From Ornithomonoglobus_A sp045649025 (GTDB lineage Bacteria; Bacillota; Clostridia; UBA1381): a stretch of DNA of 64,000 nucleotides. The first letter of the stretch is position 1, and each line of letters starts with the position of its first letter. The stretch lies in contig JAZRPB010000006.1 of assembly GCA_045649025.1 (NCBI GenBank), positions 1-64,000 of the forward strand, given 5' to 3'. The position numbers were made by a program, and so were the translations under genes. This document shows, in pieces, positions 25,246 through 33,627 of this stretch. The notes below the pieces were generated by a model that made no database searches, had not been told where the DNA came from, and saw nothing but the letters and a program-made list of their open reading frames with translations.

Positions 25246-25871
25246 TATGCAAGCACCTCCTCAATTTTAGCAATAGCGTCTTTAGAAACGATAAATGCGT
25301 CGTGCTTTAAGATGTCGTATGTGTTAAGTGTTCCCACGTGAGTAGGTGTAACACCCTTGATATTTCTTGCTGACTTATAAATCTTTTCATCAGACTCTGC
25401 TGTTACGATAAGAGCTTTGTTTTCAACACCCAAGCCTTTTAGCATAGCAGCAATTTTTGAAGTTTTGATTTCATCTAATGCTAATTCGTCTATTACGAAA
25501 ATTTGATAATCCGCATATTTAGCAGACAAAGCGCTCTTAAGAGCAAGTCTCTTAACCTTCTTGTTTAAGCTGAAACGATAGCTTCTTGGCTTTGGACCCA
25601 AAGCTACGCCGCCGCCTGTCCACTGCGGAGCACGGATACTACCTTGTCTTGCACGGCCTGTACCCTTTTGTCTCCAAGGCTTTATACCACCACCGCGTAC
25701 TTCTGTACGTGTTTTAGTACTTTGTGTGCCTTGTCTTTGATTTGCAAGATAGTTAACTACTACCTGGTGCAAAACTGTTTTATTCACTTCAGCCGCAAAT
25801 ATTGCATCACTAATTTCCATAGTGTTGCCTGTCTTTACGCCTTCAATGTTATATAAAGCAACTTTAGCCAT
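25245..25871 (-). CDS. rplD: 50S ribosomal protein L4
   Basis: 208 residues. The long internal loop (about 45-100: TRTEVRGGGIKPWRQKGTGR) reaches the exit tunnel. In E. coli L4 also represses the S10 operon through its leader. Whether that holds here is unknown, but the operon does have a structured leader. Confidence 0.98.
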   Translation of the reverse strand: MAKVALYNIEGVKTGNTMEISDAIFAAEVNKTVLHQVVVNYLANQRQGTQSTKTRTEVRGGGIKPWRQKGTGRARQGSIRAPQWTGGGVALGPKPRSYRFSLNKKVKRLALKSALSAKYADYQIFVIDELALDEIKTSKIAAMLKGLGVENKALIVTAESDEKIYKSARNIKGVTPTHVGTLNTYDILKHDAFIVSKDAIAKIEEVLA

Positions 25872-25901
25872 TATAACTTTTCCTCCTTTCCAATACCTTG
25901 A

Positions 25902-26531
25902 TTATGCCTTGACGCCGTTTCTTACAGTTACAAGACCGCCCTTATTTCCCGGTACGGCACCCTTAACAAGAATTAAATTCTGTTCTGCGTCAACCTTTAC
26001 AATTTCAAGATTTTGGACTGTAACCTTTACGACACCCATGTGTCCGGGAAGCTTTTTACCCTTTAATACTCTGCCGGGGTTAGAACACATACCCATTGAA
26101 CCCGAGCCTCTGTGATAGCCCGAACCGTGTGACATAGGACCGCGGTGCATATTCCATCTCTTCATAGGACCTGCAAAGCCCTTACCCTTTGAAATTCCGC
26201 TAACGTCAATCTTTTCTCCGGCTGCGAATATGTCAGCTTTTATTTCGTCGCCTACATTGTAAGCACCACAATCTGAAAGTCTGAATTCTCTGACATACTT
26301 TTTGTTTGCAGTGTTTGCTTTAGCAAAATGACCCTTTTGAGGTTTGTTAAGTGACTTTTCTTTAACATCACCAAAACCTACCTGAACAGCCTCGTATCCG
26401 TCTGTTTCAACAGTCTTCTTTTGTGTTACCACGCAAGGACCTGCCATTATAACAGTAACCGGAATTACTTTGCCATCCTCTGCAAAGATTTGAGTCATAC
26501 CAATCTTTGTACCTAAAATAGCTTTTTCCAT
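25902..26531 (-). CDS. rplC: 50S ribosomal protein L3
   Basis: 209 residues. It begins MEKAILGTKIGMTQIFAEDG, and the extended loop with RWNMHRGPMSHGSGYHRGSG reaches the peptidyl transferase centre. Between it and rpsJ is a 106-base gap that can form two hairpins on the transcript (GTTTACG/CGTAAAC at 26557-26583 and TAACCC/GGGTTA at 26597-26612). Confidence 0.98.
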   Translation of the reverse strand: MEKAILGTKIGMTQIFAEDGKVIPVTVIMAGPCVVTQKKTVETDGYEAVQVGFGDVKEKSLNKPQKGHFAKANTANKKYVREFRLSDCGAYNVGDEIKADIFAAGEKIDVSGISKGKGFAGPMKRWNMHRGPMSHGSGYHRGSGSMGMCSNPGRVLKGKKLPGHMGVVKVTVQNLEIVKVDAEQNLILVKGAVPGNKGGLVTVRNGVKA

Positions 26532-26637
26532 TTTTCTTCCTCCTTAACAGTTATTGGTTTACGTCGAAAAGCAAAACGTAAACTTGACCTGCATCATAAC
26601 CCATACGGGTTACTGCACTTAAAGCATAAAAGATAAA

Positions 26638-26949
26638 TTATTTCTGGATAACGTCGATTTCAACGCCAGCCGGTAAATCTATCTTTATAAGTGCTTCCAT
26701 AGTTTTTGAACCAGGAACCACTACATCGATAAGTCTCTTGTAAGTTCTTCTTTCGAATTGCTCACGAGAATCCTTATACTTGTGTACAGCTCTTAAGATT
26801 GTGATAACTTCCTTCTTTGTTGGAAGCGGAATCGGACCTGATACTTTCGCACCTGTTCTTTTAGCGATTTCAACAATCTTTTCTGCTGATTGATCTAAGA
26901 TCACGTGATCATAAGCCTTAAGCTTAATTCTGATCTTGCTTGCTGCCAT
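26638..26949 (-). CDS. rpsJ: 30S ribosomal protein S10
   Basis: 103 residues with the S10 signature IKLKAYDHVILDQSAEKIVE and GPIPLPTKKEVITILRA. Besides its ribosomal role, S10 (NusE) takes part in NusB/NusG antitermination. It is the first gene of the superoperon, with a strong AGGAGGG site and a leader of about 320 bases. Confidence 0.98.
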   Translation of the reverse strand: MAASKIRIKLKAYDHVILDQSAEKIVEIAKRTGAKVSGPIPLPTKKEVITILRAVHKYKDSREQFERRTYKRLIDVVVPGSKTMEALIKIDLPAGVEIDVIQK

Positions 26950-27272
26950 GTTTTTCCCTCCTTATTTTTTTAGTATTGTGATCTGCACGACAGCTCGTAA
27001 ATGAAAATTGCACACACTGCCGGGTGTTTCGCACCACCCATAAATAAAAACCCAAATCTAAAATCAAGACTTGGGCACAAATAGTCAATTTTCGCCGCAT
27101 TATCCCCTACCCATTCACAGACCGTTCACACAGGTAGAACGCTCTGAAAAAAGCACAGAGATATAGTGTAGCGTGACTGTCGCCCGGTTTCTTGAATCGG
27201 ACATTCTCCACGGAAAAACCGACGTTTTCTCGCCGCAACCTCCCGCTTCATCGTTTGTCATAGTGTCACAAC
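26950..27272 (-). promoter_or_regulatory. Structured leader of the S10-spc-alpha superoperon
   Basis: About 320 bases between the predicted start site and rpsJ with no ORF that I can support. In transcript order it can form CAG..CGTTC/GAACG..CTG hairpins (around 27118-27151), then an intrinsic-terminator-like hairpin (27042-27075), then GGTG/CACC pairing at about 27022-27039. The order suggests transcription attenuation ahead of the ribosomal genes. I do not recognise it as a named leader family. Confidence 0.5.
27042..27075 (-). terminator. Internal terminator-like hairpin in the rpsJ leader
   Basis: Read on the minus strand, CCCAAGTC (27075-27068) pairs with GATTTGGG (27058-27051), with one G-U pair and a 9-base loop. 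A T5 run follows. It lies about 200 bases after the predicted start site and about 95 bases before rpsJ, so it can only be useful if read-through is controlled. Confidence 0.6.
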
Positions 27273-27278
27273 ACTACT

Positions 27279-27307
27279 ATTATACACTATATTGCTAAAA
27301 AATGCAA
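27279..27307 (-). promoter_or_regulatory. Promoter of the S10-spc-alpha superoperon
   Basis: On the minus strand, TTGCAT (27302-27307), 17-base spacer, TATAAT (27279-27284). Confidence 0.7.
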
Positions 27308-27381
27308 GCTTTTTATAAAAATATTTTCATTAATTTTTACACAAATTTACAGAAATTTTTAAAATATTTTTGTGCATATTT

Positions 27382-28116
27382 TTATTTGCTTTTTGATATA
27401 TTTTCTAAAAAAGCAATATCATTTTTGGTGAGTTTTACGTTCTCTAACATATCCGGTCGTTTATTTAAGGTATTTAGCAGAGATTGTTCCCTTTTCCACT
27501 TTTCAATATTTGCGTGATGTCCGGATAATAACACCTCAGGTATTGGCTTATCATGCCACACAGCCGGTCTTGTGTATTGCGGATATTCAAGCAAGCCATT
27601 AAAATGCGATTCATTGGTATATGAGCCTTCATTGGCAAGCACTCCGGGTATAAGACGTGCAGTTGCATCTGCAACTGCCATTGCAGCTATCTCGCCGCCT
27701 GTGAGAACAAAATCACCAAGCGAAATTTCCATATCCACTATCTCATCTATTACTCTCTGGTCTATACCCTCATAATGTCCACACAGTATAACTATATGCT
27801 TTTCTTCGGAAAGCTCCATTGCAGCAGCCTGATTAAATACTCTTCCCTGTGGTGACATATATATTGTAAGCGGTTTATAGTCGAGGTCTTTTGCCACAGA
27901 CATATACGCATCATAAACAGGCTGTGCCTGCATAAGCATACCACCGCCTCCACTGAACGGATAATCATCAACCTTGCGGTGTTTATTCTCGGTATAATCA
28001 CGTATATCTATAAAATTTAATTCAAGTATACCTTTTTCACAGGCGCGCCCGATTATACTATCCCCCAGGACGCTCTCAAGCATTGTGGGAAAAAGAGTTA
28101 GTATATCTATTCTCAT
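27382..28116 (-). CDS. trmD: tRNA (guanine-37-N1)-methyltransferase TrmD
   Basis: 244 residues. A SPOUT trefoil-knot methyltransferase domain (about 1-160, with CGHYEGIDQRVIDEIVDMEISLGDFVLTGGE, here quoted only as the GHYEGIDQR and DFVLTGGE motifs) is followed by the helical C-terminal domain. It methylates G37 of tRNAs reading CNN codons and prevents frameshifting. It overlaps rimM by one base (TAATG). The usual neighbour rplS does not follow; the S10 operon promoter lies downstream instead. Confidence 0.97.
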   Translation of the reverse strand: MRIDILTLFPTMLESVLGDSIIGRACEKGILELNFIDIRDYTENKHRKVDDYPFSGGGGMLMQAQPVYDAYMSVAKDLDYKPLTIYMSPQGRVFNQAAAMELSEEKHIVILCGHYEGIDQRVIDEIVDMEISLGDFVLTGGEIAAMAVADATARLIPGVLANEGSYTNESHFNGLLEYPQYTRPAVWHDKPIPEVLLSGHHANIEKWKREQSLLNTLNKRPDMLENVKLTKNDIAFLENISKSK

Positions 28117-28622
28117 TAGTCATCTAATCCTTCCATAACGTGAACTGTAATTTTTCTCGATTGTAAATCTATGTTTTTTACAACCTCATCAATAACAGGA
28201 AGAAGTAAATTCTTTTTACCATCTCTTTTTACATCATAAATGTCATTTGCACCTGTATTAAAAACATCAACAAGCTTACCTATAAGCTCACCGTCCTCAT
28301 CTACAACATCAAGACCAATAAGGTCTGCAATGTAATGTGCACCCTCCTCAAGTTCAGGTAAATCATTACGGTCTGCACAAACAATAAGGTTTTTGTATTT
28401 TTCCGCCTCGTTTATATCTGCTATTTCTTTAAACTTTACTATTATGTTATTTTTCTGATATTTTACATTTGTTATTGTTAAAACCTCATCACCACTTTTA
28501 GTTTTAACATAAACCTTGCCTATTTCTTCAAAATCCTCGGGATAATCTGTCCACGTTGCAATTTTCACCTCGCCGCGTAATCCGTGGGTATTTATAATTT
28601 TTCCTACTTCCAAAAATTCCAT
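28116..28622 (-). CDS. rimM: Ribosome maturation factor RimM
   Basis: 168 residues from ATG 28622. It has an N-terminal RimM barrel (VGKIINTHGLRGEVKI) and a C-terminal PRC barrel (about 95-168). It binds S19 and helps to mature the 30S head. An ATG two codons upstream (28628) is only two bases from the AAAGG site, so 28622 is the better start. The gene is coupled to trmD. Confidence 0.95.
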   Translation of the reverse strand: MEFLEVGKIINTHGLRGEVKIATWTDYPEDFEEIGKVYVKTKSGDEVLTITNVKYQKNNIIVKFKEIADINEAEKYKNLIVCADRNDLPELEEGAHYIADLIGLDVVDEDGELIGKLVDVFNTGANDIYDVKRDGKKNLLLPVIDEVVKNIDLQSRKITVHVMEGLDD

Positions 28623-28795
28623 TTGCATAGCCTTTCATTACAAAAATTAAATAGGCGACCTGTACCTCTCCGAAGACACGTAAATAAATACTGTGCCAAC
28701 GGACAAGCACAGCTCGCCCCCATAAACTTGTCTTTTTAAGACACACTGTTTTTCGGTGCTCTTTATATATAGGAAGAAACACCTCTACGCCATTA

Positions 28796-29026
28796 CTACA
28801 TAATGTCTACAGAAACCTTTTTATTTTCCTTTGAGGCAGCGGCTTTTACAACAGTTCTTATAGCCTTCGCTATTCTTCCCTGTCTGCCGATAACCTTACC
28901 CATATCGGTTTGTGCAACTCTTAGCTCAAGCGTTACCGTATCGTCCTCGTTTATTATTTCATTCACATTAACCTGTTCAGGAAATTCAACGAGCGATTTG
29001 GCTATTACCTGTAAAACTTCTTTCAT
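28796..29026 (-). CDS. khpA: KH-domain RNA-binding protein KhpA
   Basis: 76 residues, a single type II KH domain with the GxxG loop in KVIGRQGRIAKAIRT. KhpA partners KhpB/Jag in RNA binding and influences cell division and elongation in other Firmicutes. Its place between rpsP and rimM is conserved. A 173-base gap to rimM follows, in which I see only a short GTCTT/AAGAC hairpin (about 28731-28743). Confidence 0.94.
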   Translation of the reverse strand: MKEVLQVIAKSLVEFPEQVNVNEIINEDDTVTLELRVAQTDMGKVIGRQGRIAKAIRTVVKAAASKENKKVSVDIM

Positions 29027-29041
29027 CGTTACCCTCCGAAA

Positions 29042-29284
29042 TTAGATAATGTTAGATTTCTTCAAAAGAGCCTTTACGGTATCTGTTGGTTGAGCACCAT
29101 TTCCTATCCACTTTTTAGCCGCTTCAGCGTCTATGTCTACAGTAGCAGGATCTGTTAGAGGATTGTATGTTCCAATTTCCTCGATAAATCTACCGCCTCT
29201 TGGATATCTTGAATCCGCAACAACGACTCTGTAAAAAGGAGCCTTTTTAGCACCCATTCTTCTTAATCTGATTTTTACTGCCAT
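29042..29284 (-). CDS. rpsP: 30S ribosomal protein S16
   Basis: 80 residues with MAVKIRLRRMGAKKAPFYRV and the VADSRYPRGGRFIEEIGTYN block. It sits between ffh and khpA. Confidence 0.98.
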   Translation of the reverse strand: MAVKIRLRRMGAKKAPFYRVVVADSRYPRGGRFIEEIGTYNPLTDPATVDIDAEAAKKWIGNGAQPTDTVKALLKKSNII

Positions 29285-29362
29285 TTTAAATTCACCTCCT
29301 GAAAATTTATAGGATTTCTCCTGTGTTTTTGTATATAAAGTTATAAAAACTTAATACCTTAT

Positions 29363-30703
29363 TTATCTTGCCTTACGCAACCTCTTTAACATCTTTGATT
29401 GCTTTGCACCGCTAAACTGCTTCATCATCTTTTGCATATCGGCAAACTGTTTTAAAAGCTGATTAACATCCTGCACCCTTGTGCCGCTGCCTTGGGCAAT
29501 TCTTATCTTACGGCTTGCTCCGATAACCTTTGGATTTCTTCTCTCCTCCATAGTCATCGACTGAATTATAGCCTCGATATGCTTCATTCTCTTTTCATTT
29601 TCTTCTGTATCAACCTGTTCAAGCATCTTCTTATCAACACCTGGCAACATTCCTAATATTTGTGAAAATGAACCAAGCTTCTTGATTTGCTTAAACTGCT
29701 CAAGAAAATCATCAAGGTCAAATTGTTGTTTTCTTATTTTTGCCTCCAGCTCTGCTGCTGATTTTTCGTCGATAGCCTCCTGTGCCTTATCTATAAGAGT
29801 TAGCACATCACCCATACCAAGAATTCTTGATGCCATTCTGTCGGGATGGAATGGTTCTAAATCACTTAACTTCTCACCAACGGACGCATATTTTATAGGC
29901 TTACCTGTTACTTGCTTAACAGACAGTGCCGCACCGCCTCTTGTGTCGCCATCAAGCTTTGAAAGAACAACACCCGTTATATCAAGCTGTTCATTAAATG
30001 ACTTTGCAACATTTACAGCATCCTGACCTGTCATTGCATCAACAACAAGCAAAATCTCGCTTGGAGAAACCTCCGATTTTATGTTGGAAAGCTCATCCAT
30101 AAGCTCTTCATCAATATGAAGTCTGCCGGCGGTATCTAATATAACAGGGTCATTACCATGCTTTATTGCATACTCAAGCGCTTCCTTTGCAATCCTTACA
30201 GGATTTGTGTCTGTACCCATTTCAAATACAGGGATTTGTATTTGTGAGCCTAAAACCTGTAATTGCTTAATAGCTGCAGGACGGTATATATCACAGGCAA
30301 CCATCAAAGGACGTCTGCCCTGTTTTCGAAGTTCAAGTGCCAACTTACCCGTTGCAGTGGTTTTACCTGCACCCTGCAGACCACACATCATAAACACACT
30401 CGGCGGCTTGTTGGAAAATTCGAGTCTTGAAACCTCTCCGCCAATCATTTGTGTTAATTCCTCGTTAACAATTTTAACAAGGTGCTGTGCAGGGGTAAGA
30501 GACTCCATAATTTCCTGCCCTAAAGCTTTTTCGGAAACAACGTTTATAAAATCCTTAACAACTCTGAAGTTTACGTCAGCTTCAAGTAAAGCGAGCTTGA
30601 TTTCACGCATAGCATCTTTTATATCTTTTTCAGTAAGCTTACCCTTGCCACGAAGCTTTTTAAATACTCCTTGAAGCTTATCGCCCAAGCTTTCAAATGC
30701 CAC
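29363..30703 (-). CDS. ffh: Signal recognition particle protein Ffh
   Basis: 446 residues. The N-domain helices, GTPase G-domain (P-loop GLQGAGKTT, DTAGR, TKLDGD-type SKLDGDTRGG) and methionine-rich M-domain (about 325-446, binding 4.5S RNA and signal peptides) are all present. It targets nascent membrane proteins to FtsY and SecYEG. It is preceded by its usual partner gene ylxM. Confidence 0.98.
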   Translation of the reverse strand: MAFESLGDKLQGVFKKLRGKGKLTEKDIKDAMREIKLALLEADVNFRVVKDFINVVSEKALGQEIMESLTPAQHLVKIVNEELTQMIGGEVSRLEFSNKPPSVFMMCGLQGAGKTTATGKLALELRKQGRRPLMVACDIYRPAAIKQLQVLGSQIQIPVFEMGTDTNPVRIAKEALEYAIKHGNDPVILDTAGRLHIDEELMDELSNIKSEVSPSEILLVVDAMTGQDAVNVAKSFNEQLDITGVVLSKLDGDTRGGAALSVKQVTGKPIKYASVGEKLSDLEPFHPDRMASRILGMGDVLTLIDKAQEAIDEKSAAELEAKIRKQQFDLDDFLEQFKQIKKLGSFSQILGMLPGVDKKMLEQVDTEENEKRMKHIEAIIQSMTMEERRNPKVIGASRKIRIAQGSGTRVQDVNQLLKQFADMQKMMKQFSGAKQSKMLKRLRKAR

Positions 30704-30720
30704 GCAAAATCACCTCTCTT

Positions 30721-31056
30721 TTATATTATTTCTAAAATTTTCTCAACCAATCCCCGTAGCTTGTTTTTTTCATCGCTTTCGGGAATAGTGTCAATTACCG
30801 TATTTGCTTCTTTTATATAGGAAGAAATATCCAAAAACCTTTTTGCAAGCCCCAGCTTTTCTTCATATTCAATAAGCTGTTGCTCGCCTTTTTTTATAGC
30901 ATCCCGAACTCCCTGACGGCTAACGCCAACCTCCTCACCAATCTCTGCAAGGGATAAATCTCCGTTATAGTACATATCCATAACATCAAAGCGTTTTTTT
31001 GTAAGCATTTCGCCGTAAAAGTCCATTAATATGGTGATGCTCAAATCTTTAGCCAT
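30721..31056 (-). CDS. ylxM: YlxM-type helix-turn-helix protein
   Basis: 111 residues from ATG 31056, which follows CGGAGGT. The frame is open for 34 more codons upstream, but these run into the promoter and lack a ribosome site. It has the sigma-70-region-4-like helix-turn-helix (LSLAEIGEEVGVSRQGVRDA) typical of the UPF0122/YlxM family, co-transcribed with ffh. The proposed role is modulating SRP; it is not a proven transcription factor. Confidence 0.93.
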   Translation of the reverse strand: MAKDLSITILMDFYGEMLTKKRFDVMDMYYNGDLSLAEIGEEVGVSRQGVRDAIKKGEQQLIEYEEKLGLAKRFLDISSYIKEANTVIDTIPESDEKNKLRGLVEKILEII

Positions 31057-31105
31057 ACGATTACCTCCGTAAAGCTTTTTATCTTTACACCTTTTGACCT
31101 CTGCT

Positions 31106-31134
31106 ATTATACAACATACTTTACCATTTGTCAA
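31106..31134 (-). promoter_or_regulatory. Consensus promoter for ylxM-ffh-rpsP-khpA-rimM-trmD
   Basis: On the minus strand a perfect TTGACA (31129-31134), 17-base spacer and perfect TATAAT (31106-31111). Confidence 0.88.
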
Positions 31135-31277
31135 GAGGTATTTTAATTTTTTTTGCAATTATTTTGCCAACAAAGATATGTCATAAAAACATTAACCAAG
31201 CATATACATATACTATCACATATTCTTATTGGAGTATTATGGAAATAATGCTCTGTTGATGAAGGAGGAAATTAGTA

Positions 31278-32756
31278 TTGGAAGCATACAACATTTATCA
31301 GGATATAGCACAACGTAACAACGGCGATGTATATATTGGCGTGGTAGGTCCCGTGCGTACAGGCAAGTCCACATTCATAAAGAAATTTATGGACCTGCTT
31401 GTTATACCAAATATGGATAATATCTATCAGGCAGAACGAACACGTGACGAGCTGCCTCAATCTGCCGCAGGCCGTACAATTATGACAACAGAGCCAAAAT
31501 TTGTGCCAAATGAGGCAGTTGAAATTTCACTTGGCGACAATGCACATTTAAAGGTGCGTATGATAGACTGCGTGGGTTACATTGTAGACTCATCGCTCGG
31601 TTATATGGAGGATGACGAGCCACGAATGGTAAACACACCCTGGTACGAGCACCCCATCCCATTTAACGAGGCCGCAGAAATCGGCACAAAAAAGGTAATA
31701 ACCGAACATTCAACAATAGGCCTTGTTGTAACCACCGACGGTTCCGTTACAGATATCCCACGCAGCGACTACATAGAAAGCGAAAAAAGGGTGATAGACG
31801 AACTAAAGGCAATAGATAAGCCATTTGCAATTATATTAAATTGTGCCCAGCCACAGTCTCAAGAAGCACAAGAACTTCAAAATGAGCTTTGCGAGCAATA
31901 TGGGGTCCCTGTTATTGCCGTAAATTGTGCCGAGCTTAACGAGAGAGACGTGTATGATATAATAGAAACCGTACTGTTTGAATTTCCGTTAAAGGAAATT
32001 AACATTAGTGTCCCCGGTTGGATTGAAAAGCTTGAAATGGAGCATCCGTTAAAGAGTAATATATACAACACAATAATAAATAAAATATCTGATGTATCAA
32101 AGGTGCGTCATGCACGCAAGCTTGCTGATGAGCTTTCCGGATGTGATTTTATAAAACGCTCATATATAGAAGGCATTGACCTTGGTGAAGGCAATGTTAA
32201 ATTATGTATTGAGATACCGCACGACCTATATTATAAGGTTTTAGGCGAGGTGTCGGGCTTTGAAATTAAAAATGATGAAGAATTAATGAATTTACTATGC
32301 TCACTTGCAAAGGTAAAGGCAGAATATGACAGAATAGAATTTGCACTTCACGAGGTGCGTGAAAATGGTTATGGTTTAGTGTCCCCATCAACAGACGAGC
32401 TTACACTATGTGAGCCAAAGATTGTTAAGCAAGGCGGTAAATTTGGTGTTAAGTTAAAAGCCTCTGCACCGTCGATACATATGATACGTGCGGACATCCA
32501 AACCGAAGTTAGTCCAATTGTGGGGACAGAAAAACAATCCGAAGAGCTTGTGCATTATCTGTTGTCTGAATTTGAAACAAACCCTGCAAAGATATGGGAG
32601 AGCAATATATTTGGCAAGTCGTTATATGAGCTTGTTAACGAAGGACTAAACAACAAGCTTACAAAAATGCCAACAGATGCACAATCTAAACTTCGTGATA
32701 CTCTCGAAAAGATTATAAATGAAGGTAGCGGAGGTCTTATTTGTATAATATTATAA
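31278..32756 (+). CDS. spoIVA: Stage IV sporulation protein A (spore coat morphogenetic ATPase)
   Basis: 492 residues, full length. The Walker A motif GPVRTGKST (about 24-32) lies in a translation-factor-like P-loop domain, and the middle and C-terminal SpoIVA domains follow, ending near GGLICIIL. SpoIVA hydrolyses ATP to polymerise a basement layer around the forespore. The start is a TTG at 31278, nine bases after AAGGAGG; the encoded MEAYNIYQDIAQRNNGD matches the family start. I cannot define its sigma-E promoter with confidence. The downstream lipoprotein gene starts 10 bases after the stop. Confidence 0.96.
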   Translation: MEAYNIYQDIAQRNNGDVYIGVVGPVRTGKSTFIKKFMDLLVIPNMDNIYQAERTRDELPQSAAGRTIMTTEPKFVPNEAVEISLGDNAHLKVRMIDCVGYIVDSSLGYMEDDEPRMVNTPWYEHPIPFNEAAEIGTKKVITEHSTIGLVVTTDGSVTDIPRSDYIESEKRVIDELKAIDKPFAIILNCAQPQSQEAQELQNELCEQYGVPVIAVNCAELNERDVYDIIETVLFEFPLKEINISVPGWIEKLEMEHPLKSNIYNTIINKISDVSKVRHARKLADELSGCDFIKRSYIEGIDLGEGNVKLCIEIPHDLYYKVLGEVSGFEIKNDEELMNLLCSLAKVKAEYDRIEFALHEVRENGYGLVSPSTDELTLCEPKIVKQGGKFGVKLKASAPSIHMIRADIQTEVSPIVGTEKQSEELVHYLLSEFETNPAKIWESNIFGKSLYELVNEGLNNKLTKMPTDAQSKLRDTLEKIINEGSGGLICIIL

Positions 32757-32766
32757 GGGAGAGTTT

Positions 32767-33522
32767 ATGAAATTTTTAAGACTGTTATTTGTATGCACTT
32801 TTGTTTTTGCTCTTTCATCTTGTTCCTTAAAGGGCATAGATACAAACATAATAGAAAATAAAACAGAAACAGAATACTCAACCATAAGTACTCAACTTTT
32901 AGAAATAAGCTATACAGATGACAGCGATTTTGCAAACACCTTAAACACACAATTTGCACAAAGCCTTACCGAAAGAGTTGCCGCGTTCGAGGAAGAGGCG
33001 CAAAAAGCCTTTCCTATAATCCCAGCAGGCTCAAAATCAAGCTATACAACCACGCAAAGCATAAAATATAACAGCAACAACTTTTTAAGTGTTGTTGAAG
33101 AGGAAAGTATTTTTACAGGCGGAGCACATGGGATACAAGCGTGGAATGCAAAAAACATAGATTTTAAAAACAAAAAGTATGTTTATCTTAACGATTTGTT
33201 TGAAGCCGAGGGTTATGAGGGAACATTAAACAGAATGATTGATGAGGTTATTGCTAAACATCCCGAGGAATACACAGAGCTTTGGATGAAGCCTCAAATA
33301 AAAGAAGAACACCAATATAACTTCTACATAACAGACACGGATTTAGTTATATACTTCCAGCCGTATGAACTCTCATACTACGCACGTGGTTTTGTGGAAT
33401 TTCCGCTGCGATTATCCGAGCTTGGCGGATATCTAAAAGAAGATTATTACTTTCTTTCAGGAAATAACAAAGTTGAAAACGGAGAAGATGATGGTACATC
33501 TTCTCCGTTTTTGATTAAATAA
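32767..33522 (+). CDS. Lipoprotein with DUF4163/DUF3298 (RsiV-like) domain
   Basis: 251 residues. A lipoprotein signal peptide ends at the lipobox ALSSC (Cys at about 19). The outside part holds a DUF4163-like region (about 45-130, with FTGGAHG) and a DUF3298 region (about 150-225, with FYITDTDLVIYFQPYELSYYARGF). The same pair is found in RsiV, the lysozyme-sensing anti-sigma factor, but here there is no cytosolic anti-sigma domain. It is probably co-transcribed with spoIVA, which may place it on the mother-cell side in sporulation. Its last codons run through a terminator stem. Confidence 0.8.
   Translation: MKFLRLLFVCTFVFALSSCSLKGIDTNIIENKTETEYSTISTQLLEISYTDDSDFANTLNTQFAQSLTERVAAFEEEAQKAFPIIPAGSKSSYTTTQSIKYNSNNFLSVVEEESIFTGGAHGIQAWNAKNIDFKNKKYVYLNDLFEAEGYEGTLNRMIDEVIAKHPEEYTELWMKPQIKEEHQYNFYITDTDLVIYFQPYELSYYARGFVEFPLRLSELGGYLKEDYYFLSGNNKVENGEDDGTSSPFLIK
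33481..33513 (+). terminator. Terminator overlapping the end of the lipoprotein gene
   Basis: GGAGAAGATG (33481-33490) pairs perfectly with CATCTTCTCC (33497-33506) over a 6-base loop, followed by GTTTTTG. The whole stem is inside the coding sequence, whose stop is at 33520-33522. Confidence 0.8.
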
Positions 33523-33537
33523 TTTCTATAAAAACAC

Positions 33538-33566
33538 TTGCAAAATTCTACCTGCAGTGGTATAAT
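33538..33566 (+). promoter_or_regulatory. Promoter of the uronate (kduI) operon
   Basis: TTGCAA (33538-33543), 17-base spacer, perfect TATAAT (33561-33566), about 60 bases before the first start codon. No clear operator palindrome is seen. Confidence 0.7.
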
Positions 33567-33627
33567 AAGGTTGTATGCAATTTAGTTGATTTAAAAACAG
33601 CAGATTAACTATAAACGGAGGTGTAAT

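Noticed and set aside
27172..27182. CGTGACTGTCG in the rpsJ leader, identical to 11 bases of the dispersed repeat
   Set aside because: The match does not extend to either side and the repeat's stems are absent, so chance is the simplest reading.
28528..28782. 84-residue minus-strand frame in the rimM-khpA gap
   Set aside because: It runs into the start of rimM, lacks a ribosome site and resembles no family; the gap is better read as non-coding.
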